From positions 1-56,066 of the forward strand of contig JAYEJW010000561.1 of NCBI GenBank assembly GCA_034716535.1: 56,066 nt of DNA, written 5' to 3'. The notes under the pieces are model-generated. The model was not told where the DNA came from, made no database searches, and saw only the letters and a list, made by a program, of their open reading frames with translations. The stretch is from JAYEJW01 sp034716535. Its GTDB lineage: Bacteria > Pseudomonadota > Gammaproteobacteria > Chromatiales > Chromatiaceae. Shown one piece after another: positions 28,086 to 41,896 of this stretch (its first letter is position 1; the number at the start of each line of letters is the position of its first letter). The translations under genes and the position numbers were made by a program.

Positions 28086-30299
28086 ATGAACAGATTACCA
28101 CCCACGTCGACAGGGCGCCGGTCCCATCCGCATTCACCGCCTATGAGCTACCCGAAGCTGGCCGGGCTTCTGTTCTTCGCGCTCTGGCTGACCCCGCTCG
28201 CTGCGGCAAGGGCCTCCGCCGTCCTTCAGGACGTGGAGTTTGCGGCGCTGCCTGGCAACCAGGTCCGGATCGACCTGGTGCTCTCGGGGGCGTCGAAGCC
28301 CCCCAAGGCCTTTGCCACCGATTCCCCACCGCGCATCGCTCTGGATTTCGAGGGCGTCACGAGCGGGCTGAACAAGAAAACCCTGCCCATCGGCCTGGGT
28401 CCGGTGCACAGCCTGGTGGCGGTGGAGGCGAGCGACCGTACCCGGGTAGTGGTCAACCTCAACGACTCCGTCCCTTACCAGATAAAGACCACCGGCAACC
28501 GGGTGTCCCTGTCCATCAACACCAGGGATGCGCAACCGGCACGGAGTCAGGGCGGCACCCAGCGCACCGCCGCGCGCGCGCCCGCGTCCAAGCCCCAAGG
28601 GGGAGCGCGCGGCATCAAGGATATCGACTTCCGGCGCGGCCCCAATGGGGAGGGCCGCGTGCTGATCACCTTGCCCAGCGCCGGGACAGAGGTCTCGGTG
28701 ACCGAGAAAGGCAAGCACGTGATCGCGGAGATCATCGGAACGCCCCTGCCGCCACGGCTCCTGCGCCGCCTCGACGTGGTGGATTTCGCTACGCCGGTCG
28801 TCGCCGTCGAATCCCGCCCAAGGGGCGCCGACGTCGAGGTCGACATCGAGACCGCAGACGAGTACGACTACCTCGCCTACCAGGCCGACGAACTGTTTAC
28901 CCTGGAGTTCCGGCCGCTGACCAAGGCCGAAAAAGAGGAATCTCTTCGCGAGAAGGTCGTCTTCTCGGGTGATCGGCTCTCGCTGAACTTCCAGGACATC
29001 CAGGTGCGGGCCGTGCTCCAGCTGCTCGCGGACTTCACCGGCCTGAACCTGGTGGCCAGCGACACGGTAGAAGGCAACATCACCCTGCGCCTTAAGAACG
29101 TCCCCTGGGACCAGGCATTGGACATCATTTTAAAATCCAAGGGCCTGGCCATGCGCCAGAACGGTAATGTCATCATGGTGGCCCCCGCCACGGAGATCGC
29201 CAACCAGGAGAAGCTCGAGCTGCAGGCGCAGCAAGACATCGAAGAGCTCGCCCCCCTACGCTCCGAGTTCGTCCAGGTCAACTACGCCAAGGCAAACGAT
29301 GTCGCCGAGATCCTGAAATCCACGGAGAACAACCTGCTCTCGGAGCGCGGCAACGTGACCGTCGACACCCGCACCAACACCCTGCTCGTCCAGGACACGG
29401 TGGCCAAGCTGGAGGATATCCGACGCATCATCGACAGGCTGGATATTCCGGTCCGGCAGGTCATGATCGAATCGCGAGTGGTCATCGCGAACAACGACTT
29501 TGCGCGCGATCTGGGTGTGCGCTTCGGCTTTACGACCTCCATGGGAAGAACGCACGATACCGAGCTCCTCATCGGCGGCGGAAGACCTGGACATCTGGAC
29601 GGCACCGCACTCACCGACAAAGGTCCGTTCTTTCAAAGTGCGGTGACGGGACAGCCCTTCAACACGGCGATCGCGCTTCCCAACGGGACGACCAACGAGG
29701 CCCTCCTCGTCAACCTGCCGGCCGCAGTCAATCCAAGCGGCGCCATCAACTTCCTGATCGGCAAGGTCGGTTCTTACCTGCTCCAGCTCGAGCTCTCCGC
29801 CATGCAGCAGGAGGGCCGCGGCGAGATCATCTCCAGCCCGCGGGTCATCACCTCGGACCAGCAGAAAGCCGCGATCAAGGTCGGTCAGGAAATCCCCTAC
29901 CAGGAGTCCTCCGCGTCCGGCCGTACGACCGTCGCCTTCAAAGAGGCGGTCCTCAAGCTGGAGGTCACGCCACATATCACACCGGACGATCACATCATCA
30001 TGGACCTCAAGGTCAACAAGGATAATGCGGACTATACGAGAGTACTCGAGCTGGGGGGAGCACCGCCCATAGACACTCGCTCAGTTGAAACCTCTGTCCT
30101 CGTCGACAACGGGGAAACCGTCGTCCTTGGTGGTGTATTCGAGCGTGAAAAAACCTTCCAAAAGGAACAGGTCCCCTGGCTCGGTGACCTCCCGGTGCTC
30201 GGAAACCTGTTCAAGATGACCTCCCGCAAGGACAACAACACAGAGCTACTGATCTTCGTCACCCCCAAGATCCTGAAACAGGAGCTCGCCACGCGCTGA
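28086..30299 (+). CDS. pilQ: Type IV pilus secretin PilQ
   Basis: The outer-membrane channel through which the pilus leaves the cell, 737 residues. After a long N-region and signal peptide there are two AMIN peptidoglycan-binding domains (about 45-130 and 178-275). An STN/N0 domain follows (DIQVRAVLQLLADFTGLNLV near 310), then N1 (VNYAKANDVAEILKS) and the secretin core from about 455. The core ends with ETVVLGGVFE and PWLGDLPVLGNLFK. An ATG at 28143 would give a shorter, more usual signal peptide; 28086 is kept because GGAG lies upstream of it. Confidence 0.97.
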   Translation: MNRLPPTSTGRRSHPHSPPMSYPKLAGLLFFALWLTPLAAARASAVLQDVEFAALPGNQVRIDLVLSGASKPPKAFATDSPPRIALDFEGVTSGLNKKTLPIGLGPVHSLVAVEASDRTRVVVNLNDSVPYQIKTTGNRVSLSINTRDAQPARSQGGTQRTAARAPASKPQGGARGIKDIDFRRGPNGEGRVLITLPSAGTEVSVTEKGKHVIAEIIGTPLPPRLLRRLDVVDFATPVVAVESRPRGADVEVDIETADEYDYLAYQADELFTLEFRPLTKAEKEESLREKVVFSGDRLSLNFQDIQVRAVLQLLADFTGLNLVASDTVEGNITLRLKNVPWDQALDIILKSKGLAMRQNGNVIMVAPATEIANQEKLELQAQQDIEELAPLRSEFVQVNYAKANDVAEILKSTENNLLSERGNVTVDTRTNTLLVQDTVAKLEDIRRIIDRLDIPVRQVMIESRVVIANNDFARDLGVRFGFTTSMGRTHDTELLIGGGRPGHLDGTALTDKGPFFQSAVTGQPFNTAIALPNGTTNEALLVNLPAAVNPSGAINFLIGKVGSYLLQLELSAMQQEGRGEIISSPRVITSDQQKAAIKVGQEIPYQESSASGRTTVAFKEAVLKLEVTPHITPDDHIIMDLKVNKDNADYTRVLELGGAPPIDTRSVETSVLVDNGETVVLGGVFEREKTFQKEQVPWLGDLPVLGNLFKMTSRKDNNTELLIFVTPKILKQELATR

Positions 30300-30366
30300 C
30301 GGCGGTTGACCAAGCGGGAGAAGGACTTGCCCGGACGGGTCAAATCTGGCATACCTGTATCGCATA

Positions 30367-30888
30367 ATGCGCGTACAGAACATCTTCCTCATCGGGCCGA
30401 TGGGCGCCGGCAAGAGCACCATCGGCCGCCAACTCGCCGAGACCCTTTCCTTCGACTTCGTCGATAGCGATCAGGAGATCCAGCGCCGCACCGGCGTGGA
30501 CATTCCGACTATCTTCGAGTTCGAGGGAGAAGAAGGCTTTCGTCGTCGCGAGCGCCAGATCATCGAGCAGTTGAGCAAGGGGCACGGCATCGTGCTCGCA
30601 ACCGGGGGCGGAGCAGTCCTGCACCCGGACAACCGTCAGGATCTCGCCGCCCGGGGCGTCGTCATCTACCTGCAGTGCAGCCCGGAGCAGCAGCACGCAC
30701 GCACGTCGAGAGACCGCAACCGACCGCTACTCCACACCGAAGATCCGCTCGCGCGGCTGCGCGAGCTCACCCAGGAGCGCGATCCGCTCTATCGCGAAGT
30801 CGCGGACATCGTTGTCTCCACGGAAAAACGGGGCACCGCCTCCGTGGTCAAAGAGATCCGCCGCCGTCTCGAAGCCGACGCCCCTTGA
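30367..30888 (+). CDS. aroK: Shikimate kinase
   Basis: A cytosolic P-loop kinase that phosphorylates shikimate at O3 in the chorismate pathway. The 173-residue protein has Walker A GPMGAGKST (9-17), the shikimate-binding Asp in FVDSDQEIQ, the FRRRE segment and the GGGA motif of the family. It follows pilQ by 67 bases and precedes aroB by 12, the usual gammaproteobacterial order. No strong ribosome-binding site precedes the ATG. Confidence 0.97.
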   Translation: MRVQNIFLIGPMGAGKSTIGRQLAETLSFDFVDSDQEIQRRTGVDIPTIFEFEGEEGFRRRERQIIEQLSKGHGIVLATGGGAVLHPDNRQDLAARGVVIYLQCSPEQQHARTSRDRNRPLLHTEDPLARLRELTQERDPLYREVADIVVSTEKRGTASVVKEIRRRLEADAP

Positions 30889-30900
30889 AGCCCCGAGCGT

Positions 30901-31980
30901 ATGACTAGAACTCTCGACGTCGACCTGGGCACGCGCAGCTACCCCATCTATATCGGCAGCGGTCTCAGCAGCGACCCCGAGCGGTTTCGCCCCCATGTTG
31001 TCGGCGACCAGGTCATGATCGTCACCAACGAGACCGTGGCGCCCTTATACCTCGATCAGGTAAAGAGCACCCTCGGCGGCTTCCGAGTCGAGGCGACGAC
31101 CCTCCCGGATGGCGAGAAGTACAAGAACCTGGAGGTTTGGAACCGGATCTTCGACGCCCTGCTCAGCAGTCGATTCGCCCGCGACTGTACCCTGATTGCG
31201 CTTGGCGGCGGCGTCATCGGCGACATGGCCGGTTTTGCCGCCGCTTGTTACCAACGCGGCGTCGCCTTCATTCAGGTGCCGACCACGCTGCTATCCCAGG
31301 TCGATTCTTCCGTGGGCGGCAAGACCGGCATCAACCACGCCCTCGGAAAGAACATGATCGGCGCCTTCTACCAGCCCCGCGCCGTGATTGCCGATACGGA
31401 TACCCTGCACAGCCTCCCCGACCGCGAGCTTTCAGCGGGAATTGCCGAAGTCATCAAGTACGGTCTCATTCGTGATCCGGGGTTCTTCGCTTGGCTGGAA
31501 GAGAACATGGACGCCCTCCTTGGCCGGGACCCCGACGCCCTCTCCTATGCCATCGAGCGCTCTTGCCGAAACAAGGCGGAGGTCGTCGCCGAAGACGAGC
31601 TCGAGGCGGGCCAACGGGCCCTGTTGAACCTCGGCCATACGTTCGGCCATGCGATTGAGACCGGCATGGGCTACGGGGCCTGGCTCCATGGAGAGGCGGT
31701 TGGGGCGGGCATGTGCATGGCCGCTGAGCTCTCCCGACGCATGGGCTGGATCGACGAGAACGTGACAGCGCGCGTGCGCACCCTGGTCACCAGGGCCGGA
31801 CTCCCCGTGGTCTCCCCCGCGGAAATGGGCCCAGAGCAGTTTCTTGAGCGCATGGCCGTCGACAAGAAGGTCCAGAAGGGACGCTTGCGTTTCGTTCTGC
31901 TGCGAGAGATCGGGCACGCCGTCGTGACAGGCCAGGCGGCTCGCGATGACATCGAAGCGGTCATAAAGGGCTTTGCATGA
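30901..31980 (+). CDS. aroB: 3-Dehydroquinate synthase
   Basis: A cytosolic NAD- and Zn-dependent enzyme converting DAHP to 3-dehydroquinate, the second step of the shikimate pathway. At 359 residues it has normal length. The NAD-binding region reads GGGVIGDMAGFAA near residues 101-113. Other conserved blocks are DSSVGGKTGIN, the zinc-ligand region LNLGHTFGHAIE and the later LHGEAV. The gene is the last of the pil-aro operon; a small hairpin lies 24 bases after its stop. Confidence 0.97.
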   Translation: MTRTLDVDLGTRSYPIYIGSGLSSDPERFRPHVVGDQVMIVTNETVAPLYLDQVKSTLGGFRVEATTLPDGEKYKNLEVWNRIFDALLSSRFARDCTLIALGGGVIGDMAGFAAACYQRGVAFIQVPTTLLSQVDSSVGGKTGINHALGKNMIGAFYQPRAVIADTDTLHSLPDRELSAGIAEVIKYGLIRDPGFFAWLEENMDALLGRDPDALSYAIERSCRNKAEVVAEDELEAGQRALLNLGHTFGHAIETGMGYGAWLHGEAVGAGMCMAAELSRRMGWIDENVTARVRTLVTRAGLPVVSPAEMGPEQFLERMAVDKKVQKGRLRFVLLREIGHAVVTGQAARDDIEAVIKGFA

Positions 31981-32004
31981 GCCGCCCATTGAATCTTTCG
32001 ACTT

Positions 32005-32023
32005 GAAACGGAAAAACCGTTTC
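32005..32023 (+). terminator. Hairpin after aroB
   Basis: A perfect 7-base stem with an AAAAA loop lies 24 bases after the aroB stop. It lacks a downstream T run, so it may instead be an RNA 3'-end stabiliser. Confidence 0.3.
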
Positions 32024-32292
32024 CGCCAATAATCACTGACCAGGCCCATCCCGCTGTTGTCAGCGACGGGAGTCCGAACACCGACGTTCTCCAATTCCCG
32101 GGCTTGGAGTAATCTCTCGTTACTTTGAATCAATTTCGTGCACCTCTGCAACCGCTGAATGGATCGGCGACCCCATAAGCCTTCGCCCCCGCTTGAGGCA
32201 GATCTGCCTCCTTCCCTCCGCCGCGATTCTTTGCCGTTCCATTCGAAACGGGTATAAGAGATCGATCCCCATTCACTACCTGCTTCTCAGTT

Positions 32293-32308
32293 TGTGACCT
32301 TATTCAAA
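32293..32308. promoter_or_regulatory. Possible Crp-like binding site
   Basis: TGTGA-N6-TCAAA differs by one base from the Crp consensus TGTGA-N6-TCACA and lies about 110 bases upstream of the secreted PPC protein gene. A Crp-family regulator is encoded in this window, but the match alone is weak. Confidence 0.25.
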
Positions 32309-32417
32309 CTTTCGTAGGCTCACACCGATAATTCCTTGATTTCCTAATTGTTTCGGGCAATTCTTGGAAAGGGGAAAATCCCTTTTCGCAATCTCTGTCG
32401 ACTTTAAGGAAAAGATC

Positions 32418-34145
32418 ATGAACCGCCTCGCTTCTGCCCGGGTGATCGGAACTCTTGCTTTTCTGTACAGCCTCTCCGCCGCTGGCGGTCTGGCACCATA
32501 CCCGGTTGGCGAGGTCTGTGAAAAGGAAAGGGCGGAGGGCTACGGCTCAGGCTATAACGATGGCTTTAACCTCGGCAAGAACGAAGGATTCAACGCAGGG
32601 TTCAATGAGGGATTTACTAAGGGATTCGACAACGGAACATCGGACGCGATGGCCCAGTGTCTGGCAGACCCGGGAAGCTGCGACATCACCTTGGGTACCG
32701 TCTTGCCAGGCGCTCAATTCGGCGAGACGGAACCGAATGACAACATCGTTGCAGCCGACGCCCTCAACTTCGATGTGAAATTCTGGGGTCAGAGCTACGC
32801 ACCCCAGGATGAGGATTGGTTCTTCTTCTTTACCGACAAGCCGAATCAGGTCCTGACGGTTTACTTCTCCGTTCCGACGCGCGATCCCAATAGCGACGAT
32901 GTATCCGGTTGGGTCATTTCCGTACGGGATGCCGCTGGAAACGCATATGCGCAATTCAACACCAGCTTCAATGCCGACTTTGAGGAAAACAACGACGAGA
33001 TCGCCTACCCCGTGACGCTGGGTTTCACGGGCACCTACTATATCGTGGTTCAGCCCGCCATCAGCACCGAGCTCGGCGCCAACCTCTGCGACATCACGCA
33101 GCAGGACGACCCGGAATGCAAGTTCAGCCAGCACACCTATAACCTGGCCGGCGTCCTCGAAGACTCCTCCCTCGACAGCCCGAACTTCATCGTGGGCTTC
33201 TTCGATGCCGAAGTGGAGCCGAACGATCTGCCCAGTACCGCGAATCCCCTGGCCACAGGGGTGACCATGTACGGCCTGATCAATCTCCAGTTCGATGTCG
33301 CCCTACCCACGATCGGCGGCGATCCAGAAACAGCGCCGACCTTCGTCTGGGGGCAAGGCGAGAACGACTGGTTCGTCTATGGATCCACGGGTGACGAGAT
33401 CATCAATCTCTCCTTCTGTGAACGGGAGGTCTGCGGCCCGGGGAACTGGTTCCTGGACGTGTATGACGAGGCCTCCGCGCTCTCGCTGGAGCTGGGAACC
33501 CCGGAGCAGCTGATCACCCCGTTGATGGCACTCAACGTCGATACGGACACCGATGCCTTGTCCGGAGCCTTTATTGCCGATCCCGGTGACCCGAGCATCG
33601 TCGAGGTCGACCCTGACGTGGTCAACTTCGGGCTGTCCGCCCCCGGCAACTACTATCTGCGGGTGGACCATAAGCGTCTATTCGACGCACCCTGCAACAG
33701 ATACGCGTTCGTACACGACGGATCCGCCTGCGCCTGCGAGAGCGGCAATGTCTGCAGCCTGCCCACGGTCTGCGATCCGGAAACGGATCTTGGGTGCAGT
33801 CAGATTCCCGCCGTCTGCATTCCCGATATCGACCCGACCTGCGAGCTCATCGAGGGCGCCCAATGCCTGCCCGGCGAGATCCCTGGGTGTTTCAAAGACC
33901 CCAACTGCATAGAGTCTGAAGGCAGCGACTCTGAACCGCCAGTATTCTGCGAGTCCTTCCTGACCGTGCAGACGCGGGGCACCTGCAGCTGCGCCGAGTA
34001 CGGCTTGGTCGTCGAAATACCGAAGGAGGCGATCACGTCCCAGTACAACTTCACCTGGCACGGCTCGAAGCTGCCCCCGCTCACCATCGAGACAGAGGCC
34101 TATCAGGAGTTCCTGAACAAGCCTTCCCCGTTCAACACGCAGTAA
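32418..34145 (+). CDS. Secreted repeat, PPC-domain and Cys-rich protein
   Basis: A 575-residue exported protein of unknown role. After a signal peptide (residues 1-24) there is a Gly/Phe/Asn-rich repeat at 41-73 built of GFNxGF-like units (GYNDGF, GFNAGF, GFTKGF). Two PPC-like beta-sandwich domains follow: the first opens ETEPNDNIVAADAL with EDWFFFF and ends near GTYYIVVQP; the second opens EVEPNDLPSTANPL with NDWFVY and ends GNYYLRVDH. A Cys-rich segment of about 110 residues comes next (about 425-535), then a short tail. The ATG at 32418 has AAGGA upstream; the open frame starts earlier at 32364. A strong terminator follows, so it is monocistronic. Confidence 0.8.
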   Translation: MNRLASARVIGTLAFLYSLSAAGGLAPYPVGEVCEKERAEGYGSGYNDGFNLGKNEGFNAGFNEGFTKGFDNGTSDAMAQCLADPGSCDITLGTVLPGAQFGETEPNDNIVAADALNFDVKFWGQSYAPQDEDWFFFFTDKPNQVLTVYFSVPTRDPNSDDVSGWVISVRDAAGNAYAQFNTSFNADFEENNDEIAYPVTLGFTGTYYIVVQPAISTELGANLCDITQQDDPECKFSQHTYNLAGVLEDSSLDSPNFIVGFFDAEVEPNDLPSTANPLATGVTMYGLINLQFDVALPTIGGDPETAPTFVWGQGENDWFVYGSTGDEIINLSFCEREVCGPGNWFLDVYDEASALSLELGTPEQLITPLMALNVDTDTDALSGAFIADPGDPSIVEVDPDVVNFGLSAPGNYYLRVDHKRLFDAPCNRYAFVHDGSACACESGNVCSLPTVCDPETDLGCSQIPAVCIPDIDPTCELIEGAQCLPGEIPGCFKDPNCIESEGSDSEPPVFCESFLTVQTRGTCSCAEYGLVVEIPKEAITSQYNFTWHGSKLPPLTIETEAYQEFLNKPSPFNTQ

Positions 34146-34158
34146 GGATCCAGACGGC

Positions 34159-34193
34159 GGTCGGTCCGGCGCTACGCTGCCGGGCCGACCTTT
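34159..34193 (+). terminator. Strong hairpin terminator after the secreted PPC protein
   Basis: A 12-base stem with one G-U pair (34159-34170 with 34179-34190) and an 8-base loop begins 14 bases after the stop and is followed by TTT. The stem is very GC-rich; the T tract is short. Confidence 0.65.
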
Positions 34194-34584
34194 CACCCCC
34201 AGAACCTGTGACTTGATCCGAGGCGCCATCCGTCTCCTCAGCGGTTAGGGTCGCGTCAAGGCCCCCTACCCGAGCCCTCGATCCGTCTCTCCCCGTCGGC
34301 GACTTTCGCAGCCTCAAAGCGGGCCCCGCTTCGCCCCACACCCGAGCACTGCACGAAACTGCGCACCGCCCTGGTGCGCCGACAATGAGCCGGCGGAGGC
34401 CTGTTCGCAACGGCGGATGAGGTTTTTCTGGTGGCACGGCATCTGCTTCTTTAGTAAATTTATGGGTTCGCCCTGATCAGGACCCCTTACCTGACGACAA
34501 TCGGGCCCATAAAAAGGTTTTTTTGCGCGCCGGCACGCGACACAATCGCCCGGCGACAAACCAGGTGCCAACGAGAGACCAGCG
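34194..34584. other. Intergenic region upstream of gltB
   Basis: About 390 bases between the terminator and gltB. No protein-coding frame is supported. An AT-rich segment at about 34450-34525, including a run of seven T bases, probably holds the gltB promoter, but I could not place a clear -35/-10 pair. Confidence 0.45.
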
Positions 34585-39241
<4,657 letters not shown>

Positions 39242-39249
<8 letters not shown>

Positions 39250-40696
39250 GCCCACCGGATTCATGGAATACGACCGCATCGACCGCCACTTCGAGCCGGC
39301 GGCCGATCGGGTCGTGCACTACAATGAGTTCGCCGTCTCCCTCTCGGACGCGGACGTGAGCCTGCAGGGTGCGCGCTGCATGGACTGCGGCATCCCCTTC
39401 TGTCACCAGGGCTGTCCGGTCAACAATATCATTCCCGACTGGAACGACCTGGTCTACCGCGCCGACTGGCGCTCCGCGATCGAGGTGCTGCACTCCACAA
39501 ACAACTTCCCGGAGTTCACCGGGCGCATCTGCCCCGCCCCGTGCGAGGCATCCTGCACCCTCAACATCGACGACGCCCCCGTCACCATTAAGACCATCGA
39601 GTGCGCCATCATCGACAAGGCCTGGGCCGAGGGCTGGATCGAGCCCCAGATCCCCCGCCACAAGACCCGCAAACGCGTCGCCGTGGTCGGCTCCGGCCCC
39701 GCGGGGCTCGCGGCAGCCCAGCAGCTCGCCCGCGCCGGTCACTCGGTGAAGCTCTTCGAGAGGCAGGACCGCATCGGCGGCCTGCTGCGCTACGGCATCC
39801 CGGACTTCAAGCTCAACAAGCGGCTCATCGACCGCCGCATGGCGCAGATGCGTGCCGAGGGCGTGGAGTTCCACACCAACATGAACGTGGGTGTCGACAT
39901 CCCGGCCTCCAGGCTCATGGACGACTATGATGCGGTGGTCCTGACCGGCGGCTCGGAGCAGCCGAGAGATCTGCCCGTCCCCGGCAGAGAGCTCATGGGC
40001 GTGCACTTCGCCATGGACTTCCTGCGCTCCAACAGCAAGCGGGTGCAGGGCGTCTACGTGCGAGAGGAGGAATTCATCAGCGCCGAGGGCAAGCACGTGG
40101 TGGTCATCGGCGGCGGCGACACGGGCTCGGACTGTATCGGCACCTCCAACCGGCATGGGGCCAGGTCCGTCACCCAGATCGAGATCCTGCCCAAACCACC
40201 GGAAAAGGAGGACAAGGGCCTCACCTGGCCCAACTGGCCCAACAAGCTTCGCACCTCGAGCTCCCAGGAAGAGGGGTGCACCCGCATGTGGTCCGTCGCC
40301 ACAAAGGAGTTCGTCGGCAACGGGGAGGGCAACCTCAAGGCGCTGCGCTGCATCAAGGTCGAATGGAGCCAGGATCAGAACGGTCGCTGGCAGATGTCCG
40401 AGGTGGAGGGCTCAGAATTCTCCTTGAAGGCGGACCTGGCGACCCTGGCCATGGGCTTCGTCCACCCGGTCCACACAGGCATGCTCGAAGAGCTCGGCGT
40501 CGACCTCGACGGGCGTGGCAACGTATCCGGTCAGACCGAGGGCCCTAAGGCCTACCACACGTCCATCCCCGGCGTATTTGCCGCCGGCGACATGCGCCGC
40601 GGCCAGTCGCTGGTGGTCTGGGCCATCCGCGAGGGCCGCCAAGCCGCCCGCGCGGTGGATGAGTGGCTGATGGGGAGGTCGGATCTGCCGCGGTGA
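39242..40696 (+). CDS. gltD: Glutamate synthase small subunit
   Basis: The beta subunit of GOGAT passes electrons from NADPH through FAD and two 4Fe-4S clusters to the alpha subunit. The 484-residue chain has the N-terminal cluster cysteines in CMDCGIPFCHQGCPVNN and CPAPCEASC. The FAD dinucleotide fold is VAVVGSGPAGLAAAQQL. The NADPH fold is VVIGGGDTGSDCIGTSNRHGA, in part, and the last FAD contact is GVFAAGDMRRGQSLVVWAI. The ATG at 39242 is chosen because homology starts there; it overlaps the gltB stop (ATGGGTAA), indicating translational coupling. Confidence 0.98.
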
Positions 40697-40714
40697 GTCC
40701 GCTCGTTCCGATGC

Positions 40715-40746
40715 AAAAAGGGCGGCCCGAGACGGCCGCCTTTTTT
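40715..40746. terminator. Bidirectional Rho-independent terminator
   Basis: GGCGGCC and GGCCGCC form a GC stem flanked by an A tract on the left and T6 on the right, between the gltD stop and the convergent hpnH stop. Read in either direction it ends in a U run, so it should serve both operons. Confidence 0.9.
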
Positions 40747-40785
40747 GTTGTTGCGCTTGCGCCAGCGGGGTACCTTGCTGAGCCC

Positions 40786-41877
40786 TCAGGTTGAGATCGA
40801 TCTCGGATTGGCGACAGTCACCGTTACAGGGTAGTCAACGGGAAGCTCCGGTGCCGTCGGTCCTTCCGTCCTCGGGCCGCGCACGGCCACCCGCAACGCC
40901 TTCAAAGGATGCGCGAGCGTGTCGTTGACCGCCGTGGGCTCGTAACCGCAATGGGCCATGCAGTTTGCGCATTTCGGGTTGCGCCCCGTCCCGAAGCTTG
41001 CCCAGTCCGTGTCCTCCATCAAGGCGGAAAAGCTTCGGGCATGCCCCTCGTCGACAAGCAGATAACAGGGTCGTTGCCAGCCGAAAACGTTGCGCGTCGG
41101 GTTGCCCCACGGGGTGCACCGGTATGTCTGGTTTCCCGCGAGGAAGTCGAGATAGAGACTGGAGTGATTCAATCTCCAGCCGCGATGTCTGCCGAGCTTG
41201 AAGAGGTTGCGAAAAAGCTGCTTGCTCGCCGAGCGCTCCAGGAACACGTCATTTCGCGGGGCATGCACGTAGCTGAATCCCGGCGAGACGGTGATCCCCT
41301 CGACGCCAAGTCCCGTCACGAAGTCGAAGAACTCGGCGGCCGCCCGCGCAGACTCGCCATGAAACAGGGTGCAGTTGATCGTCACGCGAAATCCCTTCTG
41401 CCTGATCAGTTGAATCGCCTCGACTGCCCGGTCGAACACGCCGGCTTGACCGACAGAGGCATCGTGGCGCCCCCGGTTTCCGTCGAGGTGGACGTTGAAC
41501 GTGAAATAAGGCGAGGGGACGTAGTCTCGGATACGCTTTTGCAACAGCAGCGCGTTGGTGCACAGATAGACGAATCGTTTCCGCGCTATGATGCCCGCCA
41601 CGATCTGGGGCATCTCCTTGTGAATGAGGGGCTCGCCCCCGGCGATGGAGACGATCGGCGCACCGCATTCATCCACGGCGGACAGACAATCCTCGACGCT
41701 CAGGCGTCGGTCTAGGATATGCTCGGGATAGTCGATCTTACCGCATCCGGCACACGCCAAGTTGCAGCGGAACAAGGGCTCCAACATCAGAACCAACGGG
41801 TAGCGCTGCACCCCCCGTAGGCGCTTGCCGATAATGTAGCTTGCCACGCCCAGCTGCTGGCGCAAGGGAATACTCAT
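40786..41877 (-). CDS. hpnH: Adenosyl-hopene transferase HpnH (radical SAM)
   Basis: A radical SAM enzyme that adds the 5'-deoxyadenosyl group to diploptene, the first step towards side-chain-extended (C35) hopanoids. The 363-residue protein has the cluster motif CNLACAGC (Cys38, 42, 45) within LEPLFRCNLACAGCGKIDYP, in part, a hallmark of HpnH. SIAGGEPLIHKEMPQIV follows, and the C-terminal segment has CTPWGNPTRNVFGWQRPCYLL in part and CANCMAHCGYEP. The ATG at 41877 is preferred over a TTG at 41889 because GGAG sits 6 bases before it. It is probably co-transcribed with ispH, 19 bases upstream. Confidence 0.95.
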   Translation of the reverse strand: MSIPLRQQLGVASYIIGKRLRGVQRYPLVLMLEPLFRCNLACAGCGKIDYPEHILDRRLSVEDCLSAVDECGAPIVSIAGGEPLIHKEMPQIVAGIIARKRFVYLCTNALLLQKRIRDYVPSPYFTFNVHLDGNRGRHDASVGQAGVFDRAVEAIQLIRQKGFRVTINCTLFHGESARAAAEFFDFVTGLGVEGITVSPGFSYVHAPRNDVFLERSASKQLFRNLFKLGRHRGWRLNHSSLYLDFLAGNQTYRCTPWGNPTRNVFGWQRPCYLLVDEGHARSFSALMEDTDWASFGTGRNPKCANCMAHCGYEPTAVNDTLAHPLKALRVAVRGPRTEGPTAPELPVDYPVTVTVANPRSIST

Positions 41878-41896
41878 CGCGTGCTCCAAGAGTCTG

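Larger units (their letters stand above)
31981..32417. other. Intergenic region with hairpin and possible Crp-like site
   Basis: A 437-base spacer with lower GC than its neighbours. A 7-base hairpin (GAAACGG at 32005-32011, CCGTTTC at 32017-32023) follows aroB but has no T tract. TGTGA-N6-TCAAA at 32293-32308 is one mismatch from a Crp palindrome. No -10/-35 pair is convincing. No gene is supported here. Confidence 0.45.
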
